Part shown: one piece after another, positions 51,345-63,369 of the stretch | Layout: every line of letters begins with the position of its first letter | How positions within the stretch are numbered: the first letter of the stretch is position 1 | DNA from: Paralichthys olivaceus | Lineage: Eukaryota; Chordata; Actinopteri; Pleuronectiformes; Paralichthyidae | DNA: 64,000 bases | Direction of reading: 5' to 3' | NCBI RefSeq assembly: GCF_024713975.1 | Contig: NC_091100.1 | Coordinates: forward strand, 19,477,501 to 19,541,500 | The notes under the pieces: model-generated | The model's database searches: none | Seen by the model: the letters and a program-made list of their open reading frames with translations, nothing else | Told to the model about the DNA's origin: nothing | Position numbers and translations under genes: made by a program

Positions 51345-52671
51345 TCAGTCATCCACATCAATCTCCACGTCCTCGTCCTCTGAGCACTCTTTACTCGTTG
51401 TGTGGTCTGAGAACGGAGACAGCGGCGACGACCGCAGTTTCTGGGCGAGCTCGTGGTTCTGCTTGCCGCCCCGCGCCGGTGACTCGGGGCGCGGGTGGCC
51501 CAGCGTGCCGTTGGCGCATTTCTCCAGATCCGCCAGCTTGGCGAGCTTGTCCAAGGGAACCTGGCCTACGGCCTTGGCCGACTCCACGTCGGCCTTCATC
51601 TCCTCCAGGTCCCGTTTTAGCTTGGCTCTGCGGTTCTGAAACCACGTGATGACCTGCGCGTTCGTCAGGCCGAGCTGCTGCGCGATCTGGTCCCGGTCGG
51701 CGGGGGACAGGTACTTCTGGTACAGGAAGCGCTTCTCCAGCTCGTAGATCTGGTGATTGGTGAACGCCGTCCGGGACTTCCGACGCTTCTTCGGAGTGGT
51801 CCTCTGGCCGAACAGAGTCATCCCGTCCCGGCCTGTGAGAGAGGAGAAGAGGCTGAGTGAAAACCACTGAAATACGCAGGTGCTGGGGTTTTATCCGCAC
51901 CGCTGCAGTGCGTGCGTAAAAGTGATCACAACGCAAAAATAACAGTGGCAGTGATGTGTGAATCATGAAACTCTTTAAGTCCTTATGGGAACAGGTAATT
52001 ACAGGAATATTACACAGACACCACTGGGAAATACTGAGCAGCAGACACATGAGGCCGTAATATATTAAAGAAAAGCTGTGGCGATTTATTTTGATGAAGA
52101 ACAAAATTAACACGCCTTTGTTCGATGAGACATTTTAAGAAGAAAAATATACATTAATTAACGCAACAGAAAAAACTACTGTTGTTTTTTAGAAAGCTCA
52201 TTTAATGGCTGCAGGGAGAAATTTAATTTCAATTTGTCCAGTGCAGGCCTTTGCGTAATTTGAAGAAAAATAAATGCATCGGATGATATAAGATTTCGAA
52301 AATGTATGTGTGATGCGGTGATTCTGTGCGGATGGAGCTTTACCTTCCGCCGCCTGTAACACACTGACTTCCAGTCCCTTGAAGGTCTTGCTGGCCAGCT
52401 CCTCCAGCGCGCAGAGCGGGGAGGTCTGGTTGAGCAGAGCGCGGCTGGACAGGGGGATGCTGGACGGGCGGTGCTTCTCAGAGGACGAGATGAGGTGCGC
52501 CGTGCCGCAGATCGTGTAGCTGCGCTTCACGGACGGCTTGTTCAGGATGTCCTCGATGCTGAAGGGGGTCAGCGGCTTGTTGGAGTTGGCAGGAGGCGGC
52601 AAGTGGTCCAGCGGACTTCGCCTCCTGTTCTCCACTGCATCACATTTGGCCACCTCTTTGGATGTCATCAT
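51345..52671 (-). CDS. lbx1: Ladybird homeodomain transcription factor LBX1
   Basis: Two minus-strand exons, 52344-52671 and 51345-51832, encode 271 residues (human 281). The start is a double Met; the family start MTSKE matches the second one (52666-52668). Residues 23-33 read HLPPPANSNKP, followed by the Groucho-binding eh1-like motif FSIEDIL at 37-43. LCALEELASKTFKGLEVSVL leads up to the intron, which splits the Gly codon of AAEGRDGMT. The homeodomain occupies about 124-183, with SRTAFTNHQIYELEKRF and the recognition helix VITWFQNRRAKLKR. Thr before WFQN is shared with the related Tlx proteins. The tail ends in the acidic SEDEDVEIDVDD. LBX1 is a nuclear regulator of migrating limb and hypaxial muscle precursors and of dorsal spinal interneurons. 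The residues favour LBX1 over LBX2; teleosts have a- and b-copies and I cannot decide which this is. Confidence 0.96.
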
Positions 52672-53169
52672 TGGTTTGCGCGCAAGTTTACGCAGGACTT
52701 CGTTGAAATATTACCAAAAAAACCAAGGGAGGAAAGTCACATAACAGTTAAGGAGGTTAGAAGAAAATAAAAAATAAAGACGCAGATTGGAAAAGAAAAG
52801 AAAATCTTATTCCAAAATGGGGGGGTGTCTTCAAAGTGTCGATCCTCGGGAGCAGCGGGTCCGCAGGAGTGAGATGCCTCCCTGAAAATGGCGAGGTCCA
52901 CAAGAGTTGACGATTACTAACAAGTTATCGTCGATTGGTAGGTAATCAATTATCTCCAGTGGCACTTTCGCCCTCTTCCCTTTCACTCTTTGACTATGTT
53001 GCAGTCCAGTGCAGGGCTTTTTGCGACTGGGGGTGTCCCATTAATTAGGACGCATGGCTGGAAGGAGGAGGAGCCCGGCGGAATTATAATGCTTTGTGCT
53101 CTTATCATCTTTGGTCTAATTTAGTCGTGTGGTGAGATACCAGAATAGGTATATGGGGTAAATGAGGGG

Positions 53170-53231
53170 AAGCAGAGAGAGAGAAAAGGAGAGAGAGAGA
53201 GAGAAAGAGAGAGGGATGAGGAGGGGAGAGA
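53170..53231 (+). repeat. GA-rich simple repeat upstream of lbx1
   Basis: A purine tract of GAGA and AAGG units about 0.5 kb before the lbx1 start codon. If transcription starts near 53550 it would lie in the 5' leader as a pyrimidine-rich tract. Confidence 0.8.
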
Positions 53232-53583
53232 AATCACAATCCGTAGCCTACTTAAGCGTTTTTACGCGTAAAACTTCCAGTTTCAGTCCAGCAGCATGCA
53301 GGGGTTTCTACCCTTTTATTTTAAAAAGTATATGGATTATCCGGATGTGATTTTAAAAAACGATAAGTCCTCTCAGGGGTTTGCTGTAGGTGTCGCAGCC
53401 ATAGTCAGAAGGATATTTTCTCTCGACCCAAAGCGTGGATGATCCTTTGTTTTGTAAAGGTAATGTAAGAGCTGGGTCATATATCAGCTCTGACGATACC
53501 TCCTCTGGGGCGGGAGAGAAGGAGCAGCATGCATCCCTCTCAGCAACGCCAGAGCTCGGCCATAACTCAGGCGAAAGGGGCCG

Positions 53584-53591
53584 CTTTTATA
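53584..53591 (-). promoter_or_regulatory. lbx1: Candidate TATA box of lbx1
   Basis: TATAAAAG on the minus strand about 915 bp before the ATG, in a CpG-containing context. It would give an unusually long leader of about 890 bases. A closer TATA-less start is equally possible. Confidence 0.3.
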
Positions 53592-53759
53592 TCATCCGAG
53601 AAATAGTTCATCTCCTCTCAAATTTCCCCGCGTCCTCCAGGTTTGACATGATGGCTTTATCTGGGTGCTGCTCTGTAAACGCCACCACAGGCTGTTTGCA
53701 TAAGAAAAACTATCTTTGCAGGAGAGAAAAAAACATTTGAATTTGATCACATCGAAATT

Positions 53760-56120
53760 ATGTTTTTTTTCTAATGCAAAGGAATGTCAATAATTGTTTT
53801 TTTATTTATTTAACGACATTGCTGTTTTTATTTAATGCTTGGTATTTTATTTTTCTTTGTTAAAGGGAACTTTTGTGATTTGAAAAACTATAGTACTTTA
53901 TTATTATTATTATTATTATTTTTACTCGTGGCCTTTGTTGTTGTTTTTAAATTAATTAATTATTATTATTAATAATAGTAATATTTAACAATTTATTTGT
54001 GTGCTTCATATTTATGCCAGATCAAGATGCTGTAAGTTAATATTGTTATGATAATAGTATCACGTCACTGATGACCAGTGAAAAGAAAACATCAACATGA
54101 TAATGATGATAAATGCATATTCGCATTATTTGTTCGTATTTATTCATTTCATAGTTTTCGGTAAATATTTTTTTTATTAAAGTATAACATGACTTCATTT
54201 TGTCAGCCTGCGTCTCTACACTGCAAATGAGGTAATTAAACATTATACCTTTCATACAGGATTCAGTTTCTCATGGTGATGAGAGTTGGACTGAAGACAC
54301 AACGAAAAAATGATGAAGACAACCAAACTTCATTTCATTTCATTTGAATTTTTTCGGTTTTTTTGACCACAATGAAAAAGAAAGAAGGAAAGTTTAAAAT
54401 GTGATTTCATGCTTACATCTCCAGTTTATTTTGTCGTGGTTAGAAAGGTTAAAAAAAACAGCAGCCAGGCACTCACATGTTTTATTTGCTGCTGGTGGGG
54501 AGGTGGGGGATCTGATTTCAGGAGCAGAGGTGATCATTTGATTTTTTGCTGAAATTCAAACCTCCTGCATGTTCCGTTTGGCTTTTCTTTTTCAAACTTC
54601 CAGCAGACACTAACAATCTGTACATCTACATGATACAACTCTGAGCTGCAGCATTTAGAAACGAGCAGAGGTGTCCTGCCCCAAACTTTTCATGATGCTG
54701 CTTTTAAACTTTTTGATTAATGATTGACTAATTATTATCATACAAATTTAGATGCATTAAAATGGTATAAATGTTTGAATGGTAATTTAGCTATAGACCT
54801 TATATACACTGAATATGAACAGATATTGTGTTTAATCATTTAGAACTTAACACATTTATCACACAGCTGGTAATTAAGGATATGTATTCACACAAAAAAT
54901 AAATGTCAATTAGAATATGATGATGATCATTTATATTATTGTGTTAACCTTTTTAAATGAACGAAACTATAAAACATGATAAAGGTTGATCCATTGTGGG
55001 AACATTTGACGTCACTTGACTTCAGAGGAGTGTGTTTGCAGCAGGATCATGGTGTTCAGTGCTGCACCGGCCTGTTTATTAAAGACAGATATTTGGTGTG
55101 GTGTGTCTGGCGTGCCAAGGTCAACGACACGACCGGCCTCTCTGCTCTCCTTCGGCCAGAGAACTTAATCTCTTAAGCTACTAGACTGTGCAGGGGACGT
55201 GCCTTGGCAGGGGACAGTACACACCACAACACTGATAGGCTCACTCATACTCAGTTGCTATTCTTTTCTAATATCTAATATGTCCAATGAATACATGTAT
55301 GAAAGAGGATTAGTTGATTTTTATTCCTTTGGAAGATGTAATGGCTGTTTTATGATGGATTTATATCCATAATAAACCCTAAAACAATCTCTGAAATTAT
55401 ATAATCCAGCAGAGTTAGTTTAATGTATCTACAATATCCTGTAATCTGCCTCTCATTGGACATTAATAAATGCATTCACACAACACAAACACCTCTTTGT
55501 CTCCCCAACCAGGTGTTGATTTAGGCCTTTTCACACTGCACTGTGTTAGCTTAAAGAGCCATCCTGCAGTATGTGTTAGTGACCTCATGCCGGACAGTGC
55601 TCACATGCAGGCTTAGACTGCGATTAGACAGCTGCAGGGGAAACTATCCACATAGTAGCCATTTTGTGAGACCCCAAAGATGGGTGTCATCTCTCCCGTC
55701 TCCCAAAGGCCTGCCTGTTATCTCACATGACACCAGATATAGATACAGAGAGAGGGAGAGGGAGGGATGGCCTGGCTCGGATGTGTCTCTCTGTTTAAAT
55801 CGTGTACTGTATAAATCACACGTCATTACCAGAGGTCACTGGCGGAGGCACACCATTGGATGGTTTCATACAGCGAGGGCCAGTGTGGTTGGAGGAGAGT
55901 GGATTTATCTGGCGGTGTGATCTGTGGCAGCCATATTTTATGTGTCCAGAGATGTAATAACAGGCCTCTGACAAATCCCTGACGGCCCAGCTTTTCCTGC
56001 CTCGCAATGCAGTGCCATAAGCAGCACCATTATCACTTTGATGCACGGGGACGCACTGTGCTGCTCAGCTTACCATTCTTTCCAGGGTTGGAAGGTCTTT
56101 GTTGTGACTTTCACAAGTGT
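53760..56120. other. Non-coding DNA upstream of lbx1, proximal part
   Basis: No gene seen. The first 1 kb is very AT-rich with TTATTATTA runs. A less AT-rich, complex segment at about 54990-55220 stands out and holds TTGACGTCAC and a matching pair GTGCCAAGG / CCTTGGCA. Another complex segment is at about 55910-56060. Both are candidates for regulatory DNA only. Confidence 0.35.
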
Positions 56121-56127
56121 CTCATTA

Positions 56128-57136
56128 TTAAAGGGTCAGTTCACCAAAATCACAAATGACCCACTTTAACTCCAGAGTCATTGGTCCATGATAGGTTTTG
56201 GTTTCATTTCACAACATTTTTAAAATATTCACCTCAGTGACACTTCAAAATTGTCACTGATTGACACTGATTAAACTGAAGGATAAAAACAGCACAAAGG
56301 GGGGAAAATGGCACTTGGAATTAATGTGCAACAAAACTTAAATAGGAAATCAGTATGAAAAAAAACAGGCAATAGCATGTTCTTCTTCTTACCAATTAAA
56401 CATTGATGGGTTTTGCTGCTGCAGTCACTTTGCCTTGTATGAACACTATGGTGGTCTGAAACATTGTTTTAGACAGATAAATGGCTGATTTAAAATTAAA
56501 ATTCCATTAACCACTATTCTAAAGAAATGCAGCAGAAATCTAGACACACATTTGAAATCTGAAAAGATTAAACCAAACACATTCCAACAGCACATAACAT
56601 ATCAGCGATATTTCAGATTGTTTATGTTGTTTATATTTGTTTATACGTTTTTAAGTATTAAATAAAATGCTATAATTCAAATATACTCAAATATATAAAT
56701 ATACAATTAAATATCATTTGTATAGAGGCACATACGAATAAATTACATAATGATAAAAGCCAAATTCAAGTATTTTGCAGAATGGACCCTTTAAGAAAGT
56801 AATGTAACTGCATGTTAATGCAATTACACATCTGGGATATGATTACGTCAGATTTTTGTTGCAATGTTTTTTTTTAATTAAATGCTTCAGATATATCAAT
56901 ATATTCATATTTTTGATCAAATCTGAGTCTGCAAAATAACAACTGCACATCTTAAATAAATGTAGTGGGGTGAAAAATTACTTCTATTTCCCTCTGAAAT
57001 GTAGAAGGATAAAGCAGAAAATAGAAATTCGTAGGTTAGATATTATTAAGTTGAATACATGAGTAGATTTGCATACAAGCTTTCAAACACTGAAAATGTA
57101 TTTATATACTTAGATTTGGGTGGACTGACCCTTTAA
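56128..57136. mobile_element. 1.0-kb non-autonomous inverted-repeat transposon
   Basis: TTAAAGGGTCAGTTCACC at 56128-56145 and GGTGGACTGACCCTTTAA at 57119-57136 are inverted repeats matching at 17 of 18 positions. The interior is AT-rich without a useful open frame. The flanks allow a TTAA target-site duplication, with ends beginning AGGG. That would suit the Kolobok or piggyBac group; the superfamily is inferred. Confidence 0.75.
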
Positions 57137-57139
57137 AAA

Positions 57140-58830
57140 AGAAAAAAAGAAAATCCACTCTCTCACTCCTCCAAACAAGAAAACTTTTCTTTCATAACTT
57201 CTGATTGTAAAAATAAATAAATGAATAATAAAGGTGACTCACTGACTCCTTCCAACACCTCAAACAAGCTGCAGAAATAAAAAGGAACAGGAGAAACTGA
57301 GGGGAACAGGCCAGTCAATAAATTACAAATCATGACTTTATGCCCATGCAGGAAAAAGCAAAAAACAGGTGCACAGTCTGCCAAGAAATACAAGAAGCGC
57401 AGAAGTTGCCCCGTGGCGACTGCATAATGCAGAGTTAGTCTCTCCTTAAAGGAACCTCTTTATTGGTCTCTGGCTGTAATAATACAAAGTGTACTCCCTA
57501 TCATGGACGCTACAAAACAACCATCCAGTCAAAAAAATGGTTTGACACCAATGCTTTAGTGCAGAGAGGGTGCCACTGTTGTTTTCTTTGATTTATTTAG
57601 CTTTTCATGAACGTCATGAGATCTGTTCCCTGCGTCTCACCTGGTTGGAACAGTTGCTCCTCTCTCACTCCTCTGCCAGCTTGTGACAGACTGGCGTCAC
57701 GCCCCTGATCATACTGGTGTGGTTTGGGGCCTGTACGCTTGTAGCTGGCTCGGGCTGAACACGGGCGTTCCTAATTTACAGAAAGCACACTTTGAAACTG
57801 CACATATGTGGCCACTGGAAATGAGTCGATTTTGATCATCCTTTCACAATCTGCTCTCTTCATTTAAAAGCGATCAGTTAAACAGCAGTTAGCACACGCT
57901 GGTATCCTTTCCCCCCTCCACCTCGCTGCTTTAGCAGAATCCCTCCACTGCACTACAGCACGGACGCCATGCCTGCTTCGCCAGATAGTGCTTCATTTGA
58001 ATGTTCTTCCTTTCTCATCTGCACTTCACCATAAAACACAGTAAGCAGTGACGCTGAAGGATTGTGTTATTTGGGCAGGCCAGGGTGGAAAAGATTATTC
58101 ACCGCCTTCAGTAATAAAAACTGCCAGAGGAGAACTGGGGAGAATTATGACAGCAATCCTTTAGGTTTTGTTTGTGGAGGCTGTTGTGTGTGTGTTTTTT
58201 TTAATTCTTATTTGATGCAAAGACTTACAAAGGAGGATAAAGAGGCCTTGAGGTGAAAAAGAACTGAAAATCTCATTTGTCACGTTCAGAGAGCAGCCAC
58301 ATTTCTGTTGATTACTCGTATGTAAAATTATAGATCATAGTGTATTTTTATTACCTGTTACTTACTGTTAAATGCAGATTTTGATTACCTGCTTAACATT
58401 TACCACCTCAGCATCAAGATATCTGATCCTTTCTGACTTCAAAAAGGATGTGTGGTGTCTACTGTCTTTACCCAAATCAGTGCTTATATAATTCAAACAT
58501 GTATTTAAAATAGGATAAGACCACAGGGCCACTCTAATTACACGAAGAGGCTTTGGGTTGTGTTAATTCAATGCCCACAGGGGTTTTTCCAATATGGCCG
58601 CATGGGAACAAATGCTGACAGGTCAGCTGTTCTTTCTGTGAGGAGAGGAATGTCTCTCTTTCTTCTCCTCGCTCCCTCTGCCTCATTCCCTCCATCCCTT
58701 GTCAATTATTTTCTGCTCTCCTCCTATCTCACTCTTCTTTTTTGTCAAGTGTCGCTCCCAACTCTCTCTCTTACTGACACACACACATGCACAAACACAC
58801 ATGAACATTGTCTTTGAGATATGGCCTCTG
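57140..58830. other. Intergenic stretch without recognised genes
   Basis: No exon could be supported. The stretch at about 57640-57770 is more GC-rich, with E-box type CAGCTG-like and CACCTG motifs, but nothing specific can be claimed. Confidence 0.4.
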
Positions 58831-58839
58831 TCTTTCAAT

Positions 58840-59010
58840 TAGCCTGCAATGGCCCTCTTACAAGGCTGGCGTCTGGCGAGTAAGGCCCGCAGCAGATGCT
58901 GCTGTGGATTGGCCGTTCATCTGCAGCCTGCAGACTGTATTGAACAGTCATTAGGGTGGAGCTGACTATTCATGACAGAAGAAGTGGCTTTGTGTGGGAG
59001 GGGATGCTAC
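58840..59010. promoter_or_regulatory. Candidate conserved non-coding element
   Basis: A balanced, repeat-free stretch including TTTCAATTAGCCTGCAATGG, TGAACAGTCATTAGGGTGG and CTGACTATTCATGACAG. TAAT and ATTAG cores for homeodomain factors are present. It has the look of a vertebrate developmental enhancer; conservation was not tested. Confidence 0.35.
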
Positions 59011-59529
59011 TGCAGGTTATCTTTATTCTCTTGTTCTCTGTGGGTTTTTTACAGTGGTAAAGGAAGGGGGCTGTGATTAGGAGGGTAAACAGACGATGAA
59101 ATGTGACTGTCTGACAGTCATCACTGGTCTAATTTCTTTTGTTTCAGTAGTTTGGTTTTGATGCTACTTCATATAATTTTGAAGGAGAAAGCAGAGAAAG
59201 AGAGAAACTGAGAGCCGACAGCTACAGAGAGCCCCCTGTGGGCACGAGAGCCACGAGCCAGTCTGTTGCATTGGTGTATGATTTGTCGACTCTCCGTGGG
59301 TCCGTTCATGAAGCACCTGGCAACCCTGCACAGAGGAATATGGTGGCTGCCATGACCATACACCAACACACACACAACCATATGCCCCCATTGTCATTCC
59401 AATGAGCTCAGACAACATTCACTTTCCCCTCCTTTCAGCCAACGCTATCAATACAAACCCCATGTGGAGGGGCCTGGGTCAAGAGGGAGACCCACTACAA
59501 AGTGGCCGCTGACACACAGAGAGTCACAA

Positions 59530-59590
59530 GCAGACACACACACACACACACACACATATGCATGCACGCACACACACACACCCCGCTGCC
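59530..59590. repeat. CA microsatellite
   Basis: Short CA runs interrupted by CATATGCATGCACG. Confidence 0.8.
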
Positions 59591-59639
59591 TCCCTCGACT
59601 CCTCCTCCCCCTCCCCTCATGAACCCCCGTAGGCTGGAC

Positions 59640-59830
59640 TGAGGAAATGTGAATTAGCTTCATCAATGCAGAGGTTAACATTGCGCAAAGACGATATTGA
59701 CCTCTTGTTGTATTCTTGGTTTGATGTCTTTCTCAGGGCCAAATGCTTATGAATAAAAATGGCAAGGGGAGAGGTTGACAAAGGGATTTGTCTGACTAAT
59801 GCCGAGGGAAAACCCCTCGGGGAAAGCCTG
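59640..59830. promoter_or_regulatory. Candidate conserved non-coding element
   Basis: Repeat-free sequence with GTGAATTAGCTTCATCAATG, GGTTAACATTGCGCAAAG, ATGCTTATGAATAAAAATGG and GACTAATGCCGAGGG. Dense TAAT, ATTA and octamer-like words suggest an enhancer. No coding potential is evident. Confidence 0.4.
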
Positions 59831-59949
59831 GTTAAGCCCAACACCACTGAACCCCCACCCCTCCCCTGCAGTATTATCAATCACGGAGCAGCTCACACAC
59901 AGCATTGTTATTGTTTTTGCCATAATTGTATCAGAATAGCTTTCATTTG

Positions 59950-60150
59950 TCTGTAATGAAAAGTGTCTGCATTCATCATGCTAATGCAGTGACGGCATAA
60001 ATATTACACATGGCAACCTGCAGAGCCTCCTTAAACAGAAACGTGCAGGAAACATATGTGCTGCCAGGTTGTGCCTGCCTGGTAACCAAACAATTTAATT
60101 TCACTTTAATGTGTGTGCAGGGTCAATTCACACAGATTACAAGAAGACCT
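59950..60150. promoter_or_regulatory. Candidate conserved non-coding element
   Basis: Complex sequence with CATTCATCATGCTAATGCAG, CATAAATATTACACATGGC and ACAATTTAATTTCACTTTAA. A-T words typical of homeodomain binding are clustered. Enhancer function is inferred only. Confidence 0.4.
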
Positions 60151-60159
60151 GGTGGTATC

Positions 60160-61730
60160 TAGCCATGTGGTTTTGACATATCTGTTAGAGATTTCTGCTG
60201 TTATTTAATAAAATGGAGGTGATGGAACTTTAATTGTGAAAACCACAGGAATTGACACGAAAATTACATCTGGACAGTTCAACAGCAAATTTTCATTTCA
60301 AGAAATTGTGGCTCAGTTAGTTTAAATTATCAACTTAACAGGTTTCATACAAACATCTTTAGTTGACAGTAGTTCCATTTCCCCAGAGAAATATCTCGTG
60401 CATATTGCAAAACCTTAACAAATAAACTGATAAAGTCGGGTCACGCCCTTCACTGTATTTAGATGTTTATTTGTGGATTTGATTTTAAAATGACCCCATC
60501 ACTATCTATGGTATCCAACATCACAGGCCCGATCTGATACAGCAGCCTACACCACTCTATGGATCATCTTCCTCTGTTGGAAACTCACTTGGGTCAGACA
60601 CTTATTTGGCTGCCTGAAACCAGATAAACTTAAATTGAGGTCTTGTGGAAAATGTGAATGTTTTTAACACAGTCCCTGTTTTGGGCCGATCTCTCTTCCG
60701 ATCTCTCTTACCCTGTATCCACAGTACTTATGGATGTGATGTGTATCTCTATATTAAATCAATTTTTCTATTTCACATTTTAATTTGTATTATTTTATTT
60801 CTGTTTATTTCTGTACTTTAGGCTTGTTTACAGTCTGAATTTTTGCATGTTTGTGTTTTGTTGATTGATGGGTTTCAATGTTGGTTGTTGTTAAATTATG
60901 AAAACCTGTAAATGAAATCAAAAAATTAAATAAATGAGAAACGGAAATCAGTTTGTGTTTTGCTATTATAACTATTACTATAACTGACCCTTGACTGATT
61001 AACTCCAACCGTGCTGTATATGTTCTTTCTATAAGTGGAAAAGAAATCTGATTTGTGCAACATGACAGCTTAATTCAGCAATTTCTCTCTGACAGATTCA
61101 ACAGAATCAGCACTAATTTTATAGCCGGTCTAAGAGGCATTTGATGGTTCCCCCTATAAAAACTGTTAATGGTAATAACCATTGGTAGGAACATAAACAG
61201 CAGAAAACCTGGGGCGAGAGGGTTGAGGCAGGTTCTCGACCTCTAACCCTGATATAATTGAAAAGCATGTCAGTGTTGGTTGGTTACCCAGCGATTCAAA
61301 ATGGTTTGTTTGAGGCATGAGAACATTCAGAGATGAGAGCTTATTTCACAATTAAAAATTTAGCTTTGTGTGACTTTCCTCTGTGTGTGTGTGTGAGCGA
61401 CTGTACATGCAGGTGCTCATCTTTGTGTCTGAATTTGTGTGTGTGCAAACAGATTAAAGACTGCACACTCCCACACACACTCACCACATTATATGCTCCA
61501 CAGGGCCTGGGCTTGTCTTTATGAGTTTATTAAAAGCGTCTTGTTTCATATCATGCTCTCCCTGCAAAGAACCACACACCCAATATATCATCGCACTGTT
61601 ATTGTAGGTAATTAAGTTCAAAACTTGGTGTTATACAGCGCCTGTTGTGCATAAGCAAAATTGACCATTTTAATTGCAAAGGAAATATTTGCTTTGCACT
61701 TTATCTAGCGTGAAAGATAGTATTACTCTT
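60160..61730. other. AT-rich intergenic stretch
   Basis: No gene, clear repeat or striking motif was seen, apart from a short GT run near 61380-61395. Confidence 0.4.
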
Positions 61731-61734
61731 CTTA

Positions 61735-61870
61735 ATATTGAAAGAGGAGGAGGACCAGGAGAGGATAGGGCGGGCATTCATTATACTAACAGTCCCCTTT
61801 AAAAATGAATGGTAATGAGACACAACAGCTATTTACTTTGCATTAATGCTGTGGCAAGTAGAAAAGACCA
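61735..61870. promoter_or_regulatory. Candidate conserved non-coding element
   Basis: Contains GGGCATTCATTATACTAACA, GAATGGTAATGAGACACAAC and TACTTTGCATTAATGCTGTG, with a POU-like TTTGCAT core next to TAAT. It is followed by a CTC triplet repeat (61868-61916). Confidence 0.4.
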
Positions 61871-62228
61871 CCCTCCTCCTCTTCCTCCTCCTCCTCCTCC
61901 TCCTCTTCCTCCTCGCCACAAACACCCCTGCTGCTGCAGAAAGCCTTTTAAATCTTTGGACTTGTTACTCTGCGAAATACAACACGGCATAAAAAATTCA
62001 AGAGATATGAGTCGAACTCAGATGAATCCACCTCATGCTGATTATCCTGCTAATCAGAACGATGCAGCATCTGGTTTCTACTGCTGCTGCCTGTCACTCT
62101 GTTGTTTTAAATTATTATTATTTTGATGGAGGGAGAAAACACCACAGCATCCTCATCCGTCAATCATCGTTTTTCATCCCTTCTTCCTCTTTGTCTCAGT
62201 ATACTGTGCAGTATTTGTCAGAGAGAGC

Positions 62229-62235
<7 letters not shown>

Positions 62236-62270
<35 letters not shown>
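62236..62270. repeat. CT microsatellite
   Basis: About 17 CT units. Confidence 0.95.
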
Positions 62271-62271
<1 letters not shown>

Positions 62272-62659
62272 ACTGATGAGTGTGGCCTGAAGGAGGAGGG
62301 CCGCCATTCATCCAGATCTGTGACTGTTCCTGCCGTTTAAACCCGAGCAGGCTCGACTAATGCCCCTGCCTCACTTCCCTGACGCGGTGCTGCTTTATAG
62401 GCTTTGTTCGAGGTGGCGCCATCATTTCCCCCCTCTATCCATCTTTTTCATATTTTTCACCTCCTAATTTTAAAACCCCCTCCTCCTCTTCCTCACATCA
62501 GCTTCATGTCTGTCCTCTCATCATCAGCTTCTTTCACCTCCTTCTCATGCTTTCATTCTGTCACCTCTTCTACCTTTCACATCCCTCCTTAGCAATCACT
62601 TTCTCCATCTTCCCCTGTAAAAAAAAAAAGGAAAAAACAGGGTTGGGGGGGCCTTAGAC

Positions 62660-62815
62660 GAGAAGTCGGTGGCGTTGAGCCGAGGAGGACACACTCCACT
62701 TAGATAAATATCCCCATCGCTCTGAGCAGAGCCAGGGAGATTTATTCATCCGCCGAGCTGGCAGAAAATTGACTTGTTTCATGGGGGCAGGCCAGTGACG
62801 CATTGCCATGAGAGG
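62660..62815. promoter_or_regulatory. Candidate conserved non-coding element
   Basis: Complex, balanced sequence including CACTTAGATAAATATCCCC, GGGAGATTTATTCATCCGCC and GTGACGCATTGCCATGAG. The GATAAATATC and TTTATT words fit GATA-, forkhead- or Hox-type sites. Conservation was not tested. Confidence 0.35.
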
Positions 62816-63008
62816 CAGAGAGACAGGAAGGAGGGAGAAGAGGGGAGATAAAGAATGACAAAGGGAGAAGGCACACGGAGAGAGGGAGAGGGAGAAAGGA
62901 GGGAAAGAAACACGGCGGAGAGAAATGAGGGGAAAAAAAGGGAGAAAGAGTAAAGCGATTTAGGGAGTGGGGAGGGAGAAAAACGATAAAGAGAGATGAG
63001 CGAGAGTG
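62815..63008 (+). repeat. Long polypurine tract
   Basis: Almost 200 bases of A and G with few interruptions (for example GGCACACGG and CACGGCGG), built from GGGAGA, GAAAGG and GAGAGA words. Confidence 0.9.
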
Positions 63009-63369
63009 ATGTCCCTCCCCTTGTACCAGAGGATAAAGCCAGTGGGGTGGTGAAACAGTGATGAGGGAAATGGTACAGCTGACATTTATATAAGAGGATA
63101 TTGATGAAGCAGAGACAATAGCAGACTCAATCCACTCCTCCTCTTCCTCCTCTTGCCTGCGTTCTCTTGTTTACTACTTTTCACTCTTCCTCCGCCTGCT
63201 GTCTCCTCTCCCCTCTGTCTCCTTCAACTCTGTCTGTCTTTGGACTGACAAAGCGACGTTATTGGCCACTACATCCTCATTGAGAGAGAAGGGCCACAAC
63301 CTTGGGTGACTTAAGACTACGGCCACCAATGCATCACAGTGATAATCTCTTATTTTCTGCCTCCCGCCA

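Noticed and set aside
51274-51649. Plus-strand frames of 113-121 codons opposite lbx1 exon 2
   Set aside because: They are antisense to the GC-rich homeobox exon and resemble no protein.
51391-52113. 240-codon minus-strand frame overlapping lbx1 exon 2
   Set aside because: It runs through the lbx1 intron and then reads exon 2 in the wrong frame. The spliced frame gives a textbook LBX1 instead.
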